From Anarhynchus alexandrinus (Eukaryota; Chordata; Aves; Charadriiformes; Charadriidae), in the NCBI GenBank assembly GCA_008711295.1, contig VUYV01000015.1:1569054-1633053 (forward strand): a stretch of DNA of 64,000 nt, read 5' to 3'. The notes beneath the pieces were generated by a model. That model was not told where the DNA came from. It made no database searches and saw only the letters and a program-made list of their open reading frames with translations. Position numbers and translations under genes: made by a program. Each line of letters opens with the position of its first letter. Position 1 is the stretch's first letter. This document shows, one piece after another, positions 52,305 through 61,700 of this stretch.

Positions 52305-53035
52305 TGTCCTGGTTTGAGGTTAAACTGAACCAATTTTGTTCAGTAACTTCGCTGGGCCTCTTCTAACTTCTGAAATTAACTGCATATTGTGCAGACAATG
52401 TTCACTCTCTCAGAGTGATAAGACCTATGTTTATAGTTGATGCCCAGGCATGGTATGCAGAGAGGCTCTTGCTTATACTTATTGCTATGACACCCAAGGC
52501 CAGCGAACTTTGTTATTTGCCCCGTTGGAAGGTCAAAAGCGGAAAAGCATAGTGGGGTCCCACATGCAGGGAGGAGTGGACAGGACAGGTGACCCAAAAC
52601 TGACCAACAGGGTATTCCATCCCATCTGTCTCATGCTCAGTATAAAAGCTGAGGGATCAAAGGGTCAGCTCTCTTCCTTCAATGACCAACGTCTGAGGAG
52701 GACTCTGTCTTTTCGTCTGCCTGTGATCCCGATCCTGAATGCAGATCCCAAATCCAGTTCCCATCCATCACTGAGTCCAGCCTGGGACTGGCCCAGTGCC
52801 AGCTGGTGTCGTGATTGTCATCTCGGGAGCTTGATATGGTTTTGTATATATTTTTCATTATTTCTTTTTATTTTATTATTAATATTTCATTAAAGTAGCT
52901 TAGTTCCTTCTAAACTCATAAGTCTCTTTTCCCCTCCTCTGCCTCTCTCTTTGAAGAGGGGTAGAGGGGAGCATCTGTCGGTCCCATCTGGGGTCCCCCA
53001 GATCCCCAGTAGCCGATTTGGCCTAAACCACGACA
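52305..53035 (+). mobile_element. Solo LTR of an endogenous retrovirus (ERVL/ERV3-like), with 5-bp target duplication
   Basis: The element starts TGTCCTGGTTT and ends AAACCACGACA, an 11-bp imperfect terminal inverted repeat with one mismatch. It is flanked on both sides by GGCAG (52300-52304 and 53036-53040), a 5-bp target-site duplication as made by ERVL-class integrases. Inside are a TATA box (TATAAAAGC, about 52641) and an ATTAAA polyadenylation signal (52889-52894), in the order U3-R-U5 on the plus strand. No primer-binding site, gag, pol or env sequence adjoins, so this is a solo LTR left by recombination between two LTRs. The 147-codon frame inside it is not a gene. Confidence 0.9.
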
Positions 53036-54718
53036 GGCAGACACAGCACGAGCCAGGGTCAGCGCGTGATGGCTAAACATGCTCGGCAGCTCCCTCCCAC
53101 CGCAGCCCCTTCCCGCCGGCTGGGGCGGGAGCAGAGGGAGCAAGGATGTGTGTGCATGTGGGTGCGTGTGTGGGTGTGCACTTGTGCACAGCGGTTCGAG
53201 CCAAGTGGTCAAGGGCATCAGCACCACGGTGGGCTGAGGTTTGGTGGTGCTCAGGTCTTTGAGAGATGCTCCCAGGAAAGGCAGCACCGAGCAGCCCTGC
53301 GCCTCCCCACACTCCAGCTCAGCAGGTTCAAAGGTCTGAGCCTGCAGGCAGGAGGTTGCTGGGCTGGGATCTAGCACCCTGTTTGCAAACAGCTTCGGCA
53401 GGATGAAGGGATTTGGGTCCCCTCAAAAAAAAACCCCACAGGAACCATGTCTGCAAATCCCCACCGGGCTTTTTGTTTTGCCAAGTGTAACGGTATGATG
53501 GGGAGCATCAACCTCCTTTTTCTGCTGCAACTCCCCCCTTTTTGGGACACCAGTGATCTCCAATGGTGATTGAACACTGCCCCTGGCCCTCCTTGTGTCC
53601 CAGGGGAAAGGACAGCCCTGCTCCAACAGTGTGGGTGAACCAAGTGAGGAACAGATGGACACAGGGGAGGGGAAAAAACTCAGCCCCGGCCTGTTGGTCC
53701 CACCAGTGCTGTTATCTCATGGGAGGTATTTCGGGTACTGATTGTCACACTGGATTGTCCCGGTGTGGGGTGGCAGGCTGTGTGCCCACGCATGATTTCC
53801 CTTTGCATGAAGCAAAGGGATGGATTGTGGTCTTTGCCCTGGGGTTGGTGTTCACAGACATTCTGGGGCTTGGGGCTGACTGTGTAGGACACAGCATAAG
53901 GTATTTTTGGCCGGCTTGGCCATCTATGTGACAGTAGTCAGGGGCCGTGTCCTGGCTTCTTTAGTGAAATGTAGATGTTTTACAGGAAGCATGTATGTTA
54001 TTTTGGGGAGCCTTGCCATTTTTAAGATGCCACTGTTGAATTTTGATGGCGGTGTCTGGGTAGGTGGTGTTGATGTGGGATTTCCCCAGGGGTGCATTGA
54101 TACCGGCTTGCTGTCCATCTGCACCTCTCAGGAAAGCAGCAGTTCTGGGATGCCAGGCTGAGAAGATGCTGGCACACAGAGCTTGGGATGCTCACCCTCA
54201 GTGAGAAACTGCTTGGGAATGTCTTCACCTGGGCTGGGAAACCCTGGATTCCTGGGGACAGAGTCAGAGGAAGGATTCCTCTGATTCCCCGGGGGTTTCC
54301 AGGTGGCAGGGATGAAGCGTGGCTGGACGCAGGAGCCTGGCAGCGGGCGGGCAGCTGAGGCCACACTGCGGCTCTTTGGGCAAGGTGGTATGGTGGGAGG
54401 TGCATGACGCCTGCGAGGGCAGGCACGAGGTGTGGAATGCTGTAAAATGCTTTTTTAGTATTAGTATTAGCATTGTAGGATGGGGCGTAATTAATGACTC
54501 ACTAGGTGCTGAAATACTTTATTAAATAACCTGTTCTGGGAAAGGCATCACTGGCCCTGCTTCCCACTGCAGGGCTGGCCAGGCTGCCTGGCTGTCCTGA
54601 GGTGGCACGTCCGAGAGCCAAACTGCCCCGTTCCCCTGAGTTCCCCTAGGACCCCCTGGCACCCCCAGGTCCATGGGACCCCTGCCTCCAACAGAGCTGG
54701 CAGCTTCTTGCTGTGGCT
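53036..54718. other. Intergenic DNA, nothing recognised
   Basis: Moderately GC-rich, with overlapping open frames of up to 153 codons, none with recognisable domains. A short TG-rich tract lies at 53147-53187. Confidence 0.6.
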
Positions 54719-55176
54719 CTGTGTGTGTGAGTGCACGTGGGGGTGCATGTGTCTGTAGGTGTGTGTATGCAGGTTTGTGTGTATGTGCATGTGTGGGGGT
54801 GTATGCGTGTATTTGCGTGTGTATGTGTACACATGTATGTGTAGGGGCGTGTAAGAGGTGTGTGTGCATATGTGTGTGAGCATGTGTGTGTATATCAGAA
54901 TCATAGGATGGTTTAGGTTGGAAGGGATGTGTGTATGTATGTGTATGTTTGTATCTACATGTGTGTATGTGTGTATCTACATGTGTGCATGTGTTTATGT
55001 GTGCACGTGTGTGCAGGTGTGTCTAGAGGTATGTGGGTGAGTAGGGGTGTGTGTATATATACCTATGTGTTCATCTGCGTGCATGTGTGTGCAGTTGTAT
55101 GTGTGTATAAGTGTTTATATGTGTGTTTGTACACATATGCATGTGTATTTGTGTGTGTGTGTATGTGTGTGCACAC
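54719..55176. repeat. Degenerate (TG)n satellite-like tract, about 460 bp
   Basis: A long run of TG with frequent CA, TA and GG interruptions, such as TGTGTATGTGTGTATCTACA repeated at about 54949-54985. It is broken at 54895-54927 by a CR1 tail. Alternating purine-pyrimidine sequence of this kind can adopt Z-DNA. The open frames of 118-293 codons over it (Cys/Val or His/Thr repeats) are artefacts of the repeat. Confidence 0.95.
54895..54927 (-). mobile_element. CR1 3' tail (33 bp) inside the TG tract
   Basis: TCAGAATCATAGGATGG followed by TTTAGGTTGGAAGGGA is the antisense of the CR1 terminus. TG repeats flank it directly on both sides. It is very short but matches the diagnostic end. Confidence 0.8.
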
Positions 55177-56748
55177 GCCCCATCCTGGAGGCTACGAGGT
55201 GAGGGCTTTCGCCTGGAAGCGGGGGGACGCAGGGTGCTGGGGGGTGGCAGGCTGTTATTCAGCCCCCCTGGGGCCATACCCTGAGCCCCTCTGCCACCCT
55301 GGCCGGGTGTCACACCCCATCCGGGCACAGCAGGGGATAAGGGGGGATGCTGAGGGGTTTGCACGATGGGCACTCCAGCAACCCACCCTGGACCTGCCAT
55401 CTATTCCCCAAGTGACCGAGTCCCTCCTCCCCTGTTGCTCTCAGGCAGCGCAGGGATGTGACCTCAGGGACAGGGATGACCAAACTGGTTTTCCCAGCTC
55501 TCCTAAAAATCCTGTGCAAGGTTGTAATTACCCTTACCTTAAATCAGAGGGGAGCCTGACTCTGCAGGTATGCCAACAGCACCCAGAGGTGTCGGGCAGT
55601 GAATCACGTCTCGGGGAGCAGCGTAGCACAGCGGGGATGGGGTGCGATGAACCAGGAATGGGGGAGCGGAGAAGAGTTGGAGCATGGGGGGCCTGGTCCT
55701 GTTGGGGGTGGGAAGGAAGGGGAAGGAACAGGAGCTCCTCGGGCCAAGGAGCTGTTTCTTTGGGGAACACGGAGGATAAATTCCTCCCGAGTTTGGAGCT
55801 GATGCTGTAATTCATACTCAGCAGTCACTGGGGCTGTGCACAAGAATTACTTGCAAAACTGGACAGGACATCTACACTAACTGGAAACCAATTTTGGAGA
55901 AAACCTGGGATGCAAGAGAGTGTGGGGCAGTGCATGCATGGGAGTGGATGAATGAAGGGGGTTCTGTATCAAGGGGCAGCCCGCGGGACCAAACCTGTGC
56001 TGCTGAGATGGACGAAGAAGCCATTTGGAGGTTACAATGAGCAAAAATCCCCTCCTGGGATGCTCTGGAGAGGGTTGGGGATGTTGCTGCTGGTGGCTGG
56101 GATTGAGAGAGGCTGTGATGCAGCAGGCAGGTAGGAGCTGCAATGAGCAGTAACAGGGACCAGCAACCTGGTCTCATACATACAGCCGTCACCTGCATCC
56201 CCACCACAAGAGTCAGCATGGAGAAGGTGGTCCCCAAATGTAACGCTGGGTCAGCTCGGCTCTTGGGAGACTTTCTTGGAAAGCAGAAGCCAAACGCCAC
56301 CCTGCAGGCATCCTGGTCCCCTGCTGACACAAGGCTCAGACCCGGCTGTCAGCAGGTTTTCCTGTGAGGAAGTTGTTAATATCGGGATCATGAGGCTTGA
56401 GGGGGCTCTTGGCAGTGATGCTGGCAACCGTGACCAGCTAGGCAGCAAGTCAGGTGGTGACATATGGGGTGATGACAGCCTTTTTTGGGAACGGAAATGA
56501 TGCCTGGCCTCGAGCAGGAGCTTGTCACTGGGATTTCAGAGGCAGAGATGTTGTGCAGTGGCAGCGTGTGGAAGCTCTGCAGGGTAGAGAAATGAGCTGG
56601 GCAGCTGTGGGCACCAATGGACATGGCGTTGCTCTGCTTTCCCTAGCAGAGGTAAGGGTGAGAGCCTGCCCCGCTCCGTCAGAAGCCAGATGCAGCAAAG
56701 ACCTGCAGGGCAGATGGAAAATCAACTGCAAGTGTCCTCTGAACACCC

Positions 56749-56845
56749 AGCTTGTTTTTTTTTCCCTCCAACACCCAGTCTGCTTATTTTTTCCCCCCAA
56801 ACCTGCTTGGTTTTCCCCAAATCTGCTTGTATTTCCCAGAAGCAC
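56749..56845. repeat. Degenerate tandem repeat, units of about 20-28 bp
   Basis: Four imperfect units of the form CTGCTT-T-rich-CCCCAAA follow one another (GCTTGTTTTTTTTTCCCTCC, CTGCTTATTTTTTCCCCCCA, CTGCTTGGTTTTCCCCAAAT, CTGCTTGTATTTCCCAGAAG). Confidence 0.75.
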
Positions 56846-57377
56846 AGTCCACGAGCAGTGGGTAGATTTGGCTTAGGGGTCCTGTGTTGGTGACAGAGCG
56901 CAGCGCAATTCACTGGGTAGTTCTCTGAACTGCTACATTTACCGTCACGATGGATATGTAATCTTCTACCCTCTGTCTTAACGTGCCTACACATTTGCTC
57001 TTGAAAAGATCCTGCTTATAGTGTTCCCACTGTGCAGGAAATAAACCTGAACTGAGGGTGGCCGGGGTTCAGGGAGAACAATTTGGACCTGGCATGGAGA
57101 TGACACACTCCAGGCTGGGTTTGCTAACCCAAAGCAGTGTCCTTCTAAAAAAGGACAGTCCCACCAGAGTCACAACATCCCTGTTTCATGGCAGGGTGCG
57201 GAGAGATGAATTATCAACTGTCTACAGTTATGCAAAAGCCAGTCCAAGAGCTGGAAACAGAACTAAAATTATCTGAATCCAAAATCTATGACATCCCATT
57301 CACAGACACACATAGAGAGGGCTTTTAAATAGTCTGACAATCCAAATCTGGTTGGACCTGGGGTTCAGAGTTACTTC

Positions 57378-57409
57378 TGTAAAGGCATATATATGTAAAG
57401 GCATATATA
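57378..57409. repeat. Perfect 16-bp direct duplication
   Basis: TGTAAAGGCATATATA occurs twice in a row. Confidence 0.95.
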
Positions 57410-58625
57410 TACGGGTTATTTCTCCCAGTCTGGCAATCCTCATGTAGGCTGCTGCTGGCCCAGCTGCACTCCCCATGCCTGTTTCAGCCCCTGAGGGATC
57501 TGGCCAAGCCGGGTCAGGCTGCCGGGGCTTTGCCTTGTGCTTTCTGCAGGTCACATGTGGGATGTCCACCCTGATTAATCATGAAGTACCAGAGCCTAGC
57601 TCTGCAGTGTACAGGCAGCTCTACACTTGCCTTAACTAGGATCATCCTGGCCATGCTGCCTGACTGCTTTGGAAAATAAAGCTCTTTTTATGTCATCACT
57701 TTGTCTCAAAAATGTTGAGTAACTCAGGGTCATGCAAAAATCCTTTTCCCAGAAGGCACACGCAGCTCTACCGCTGAGCCACCCAAGGGTCAAAACTGCA
57801 TAGGGATGATTTTCCAGAGCTGGTTCAGCTGTTTGACAGAATTGTACATATTGTGCAAACTGCAGCTTATTTTACTACATGTTTATATACAGCCAGCATC
57901 AGCTGCTCTGAGCCCAGGTGATGTGCTGGTTACACACCTAACCCCCACACCCAAACAGCCCCAAGTTTTCCCTGTGTCTAGAGTACGAAGTCACACCAGA
58001 CTGAAAACTGGGGTCTGGTATGTTTATTAAACCCCGATATACTTCATCTCTCCCTCCCTTATTATTTTAAGGTCCCTTTTGCACATGATGCAAAAAAACT
58101 AGCTCTGCTTTAATCAGGGTCTCCAGGGCGCACCACAGGTAGGCCCTGGTCAGTACAGCAATGCTGGTCCCGGGCCGGGTTCATCCCGTGGGCTGACCCT
58201 GCTTGTGGCACCCACACCAGGCGGCCCCGAGAACTACAGTTTTGGGGCTAAAGGTTGTGAATTCCGCTTCCAGCCCGGCAGGCCCTGGACAGCCGGCGGG
58301 GGCAGCTCTGGGCTCCATCCCAGCCAAGGGAGGCGGAAGCCGGAGGGGGTCTAGGGGGCCCAGCCGGAGGGATGCACGGCCTGGGGCAGGAGGGGGCACC
58401 TCAGCGGGGCGAGCCTGTCTCCGTACGGCGCGACGGGCCCGAGTGGCAGCGACGCCCGCCCGCGGGAGACCCCAAGCCCCCACATCCGTGCGTGGCGGGG
58501 ACCGCGCTGCCGTCAAGCACCCGCAACTGCTGCAAAACGCGCCGCTCCCAGCACGACCTGCCGCAAAGTGAGAAAACATAACCACCCACCCCCTCCGCAG
58601 TCACTCAAGGGGATCTCGTCTTCGT

Positions 58626-58778
58626 GGGCGGGGCGGAAAGGCGGGGCGCAGCCTGCGCAGCCAATAGAAGCGCCGCGCTTGGACGCGCGGCCAATGGGGA
58701 GCGGCGCTCCGCCGCCGGCAGGGTGCGTGGCGCTGCACGTGGTGACAAGGGCCCACGCGCGCGAGTGTGGCGGCGGCC
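58626..58778 (+). promoter_or_regulatory. NOL6: NOL6 proximal promoter / 5' UTR with GC boxes, CCAAT boxes and an E-box
   Basis: Two overlapping GGGCGG boxes lie at 58626-58636. CCAAT boxes lie at 58661-58665 and 58691-58695, both in the forward orientation and about 30 bases apart. Between the GC boxes and the first CCAAT is CTGCGCAG, which resembles an NRF1 half site. A perfect CACGTG E-box is at 58736-58741, 38 bases before the start codon. CACGTG is the binding site of MYC/MAX and USF, and ribosome-biogenesis genes are classic MYC targets, so MYC control is plausible but inferred. Confidence 0.6.
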
Positions 58779-58784
58779 ATGGCG
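58779..58784 (+). CDS. NOL6: NOL6 coding exon 1 (two codons, Met-Ala)
   Basis: ATG GCG is followed by a consensus donor GTGAGG at 58785. The start context GCGGCCATGG is strong. Reading through without splicing gives an Arg-rich frame that ends about 74 codons later without NOL6 similarity. Splicing to 58880 is phase 0 and restores the NOL6 frame. The alternative is an upstream in-frame ATG at 58694 that would read straight into exon 2, but that ATG is part of a CCAAT box. Confidence 0.7.
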
Positions 58785-61700
58785 GTGAGGGGGCAGGGGC
58801 AGGGGCAGGGGGGGGATCGGCGCCCCCAGGGCCCCTGCAGCGGGGCTGTGGGGCGAGCCGTGCTGTCTTCTCCTCGCAGGGCTCTCCGGAGACGGCGGAG
58901 GCGGCGGCGCAGGGCCGAGAGCCCCCCGCCGGGGGCGCGGTGCGGAGCGGGAAGAGGGCCGCCCCGAAAGGGGCCGGAGCCTTGCAGCCGGCGAAGCTGA
59001 GCCGGGCCGAGCTCTACAAGCCGCCGACCAGCGAGGAGCTGAGCCAGCTGAAGGAGACGGAGGACCTCTTCCACTCCAGCCTGCTCCGCCTGCAGGTCGG
59101 CCGGGGGGGCCGCCGGCCCGGGGGACCGCCGTTGGCTGCGCTCTATCCCTCTAGGGCCTAAGCTGGGGGGGGGCGGGGAGAAGAGGGACCCCGCACCTGG
59201 AGCTTTCCAGGAACCGCCTGGGGAAGAGACCCCGGGCCGCTGGCAGGCTCCTCTGCTCTCCTGACCCAGTAAATCCGAGCTGTGGCCGCTCCTCTGCTGG
59301 AGCTGGGTGCGGGACAGGGACAGAAGGCACAGGCTTTACAAGGCACCCAGCGTATTACTAATATTTCCACCCTAATTCCTATTACCAGGAAGGTAATAGG
59401 CTCTGTGCCTCCTTTACGCTATTGCAGCTGAACCCCTCCACCACATAACTGCAGCGTGGTGAAAGTATGACCGTTGCATCCCTCACTGTGGTGATTTGTT
59501 GCTTATCAAAGTGAGGAAGTAACATCACCAGGTACACCCAACTCCTGTCTTTGACTAGTGTCTGGATGAGACAGGAAAGTTTATTTATGTCCTCGGGAAG
59601 CAAGCTGTCTGTGTTAGTGGAGGTCAGGCTGGTGACTAGATGGTTCCTGGTGATTGTAACATTGGTGATTTTATGAGGAGTGGCTTTGATCTGCTGGCTA
59701 CCTGCTGGTGTTTGTGGCAGGGTCTCTACGGCTGGCTTCGTGGTGTGAACCTGCATGGTCATTTCCTGCAGCTGATACTCTATCATACAAAAAACCTTTC
59801 TGAGAGGTATGCCAGCATGAATCACGCCAGTTTTTTTGTGGCTGGACCTCATACAGAAGCTGGTGGGATGGAGTTGATTGCCATCCAGCGCTTCACAGGA
59901 GTTGGCAGGAGCTGCATTATTCTTCTGCCCATGGGCTGACTGGACTCCCAGCCTGAGGCAGTGTTTGTGGAGAGGCTCAGGTGTGTTTCCCAGCTTACCT
60001 GTTCCCCTCTTCACCACGCTTGTGATTTTGTGCTGGAGGACAAGGTAAAAGGCAGGAGCAATTCCAGTGTTGCAGCTGCCTTTGATGGTCCCCTTTCCTC
60101 CTACAGATCGAAGAGCTTCTAAAGGAGGTGACATTGAAGGAGACAAAGAAGAAGAAGATCGATGCCTTCCTGCATGAAATTAACAGCCTGCTGAGTGCCA
60201 TCCCAGAGACCTCAGAAACTGAAGTACGTTCTGGAGGGATGGAGGAGGCAGCAAGATGCCTGTATGGAGCAGCTTTGCTGTTGCTGTGCAAGCAGAGGTC
60301 CTCATGGACTATCTCACTTAGGGACTGAAAAAATATTACATTGCTTTATCTTGGAGGGAAGGGGCAGATACGGCATCTTTAAGCCCTGGGTGCAGGTGTC
60401 TGTAGCTGTGTGGGGAGAGGGGTCTTGGGCTATGCACATATGCTGTTGGTGATGCTTAGAGCGTTTCGTGTGTCCTGTCTGTTCCCAGCTCACTGACCAG
60501 GCCTGGCTCCCCAAGGGTGTGAAGGTTCCATTCCTGCAGGTGCCGTTCAGTGTGAAGGGGAGGTTCCGCTTCATGGCCCCGACTGAGCTGAAGGTGGTGG
60601 GCAGCTACCTGCTGGGCACCTGCATTAAGCCTGAGATCAATGTGGATGTGGCAGTGACCATGCCGCTGGTGAGTCTGCCCATGCCTGCTCCTGAGTGGCC
60701 TGGGGCATGGCTGAGCCCTGTTCCCCATGGCCCCTGCCCTGCCCTCTCCCTTACTGACTGAGGTTACAGCATCTGAACGTGCAACGTGGTCACTCCCACA
60801 AGAAGCCGGGGAGTGCAATCTCACCGCTCACTCAATCAGAGCTTTCAGCTGCTTTAATTTTGGTTCCTCGCAAGGATCTTACTTCTCTCTGCCTGGGCTG
60901 AACCTCTTCCACGTTGCCAGGGAGATAGATGCTGTCCAGCTTCATACCCCATTGCACTTCTGCTCCAGCTCCCAAGACTGTATTACAGGGAGGGTGATAT
61001 TTTCCAGCTGTTACCCCTCTAGAGATCCCTCCCCTTGCTTCCCTGGCTTGCTCTAATGGGGTTTCAGACAAAGCAATGCTCTGTTTGGTTGCATGGCTCT
61101 GTTCTGTCTCCTGTGAACCTAGAGCCTGGTGATCCAGCAGCCAGGTAGTGCTCCTGACTGATTTGGATCTCCTTGGAGCTGTAGCTGTATGTCTGAGATA
61201 GGGCTGCCTGTGGGGCTGGGGAAAGTGGTGGGTGGTGTAGTGCCTTGGTCTGGAGCCGGGCTCTGCAGGCAAGTGAGGTGGGATTGCCCTGTCTCTCTCT
61301 TCCCAGGAAATCTTCCAGGACAAAGACAACCTGAATCAGCGCTACCACCGGAAGAGAGCTCTGTACCTGGCCCACATAGCTCAGCACTTCTCCAAGGAGA
61401 AGCTCTTTGGCAGTGTGAAGTTTGCCTACATGAACAGCAACCATCTCAAGCCCATCCTGCTTCTGAGGCCTCAAGGTAGCACTTGAGCCTTGCTCTGGTG
61501 GGGGTTGTGAGTGGGTAATGGCATTAGGTGGAGGGTGTTGGTGGTGGTCTCGTATCATGTAACAAGCCCTTTGCAGAGGGGTCAGTCTAGGACTGTCGTC
61601 ACAATTGGTGATAAATATTGGAGCTTTGATGCTCCTGGTTGTCCTCTCCCTCCACACAGAGGCTAGTCCTCAAGGTCTCACTTTGCAGCTTGGCTGAACT

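Larger units (their letters stand above)
55177..58199. other. Intergenic DNA upstream of NOL6
   Basis: No gene is recognised. It contains a degenerate T/C-rich tandem repeat (56749-56845), a perfect 16-bp direct duplication (57378-57409) and a tRNA A-box-like string on the minus strand (57765-57781). Confidence 0.6.
58200..59160. promoter_or_regulatory. CpG island over NOL6 promoter and exons 1-2
   Basis: GC and CpG density rise abruptly at about 58.2 kb and fall after about 59.2 kb. The island covers the upstream region, the tiny first coding exon, the 95-bp intron 1 and exon 2, as expected for a housekeeping gene involved in ribosome assembly. Confidence 0.85.

Noticed and set aside
52450..52893. 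147-codon frame in the solo LTR as a retroviral gene
   Set aside because: LTRs do not encode proteins in this class; it spans U3, TATA and the polyadenylation signal.
54929..55810. 293-codon plus-strand open frame
   Set aside because: The first third is the translation of the TG repeat; the rest has no recognisable domain.
58767..59000. 77-codon frame reading through NOL6 intron 1 into exon 2 (Arg-rich)
   Set aside because: It begins at GTG, is in the wrong frame for conserved NOL6 and ends in exon 2; splicing explains the region better.
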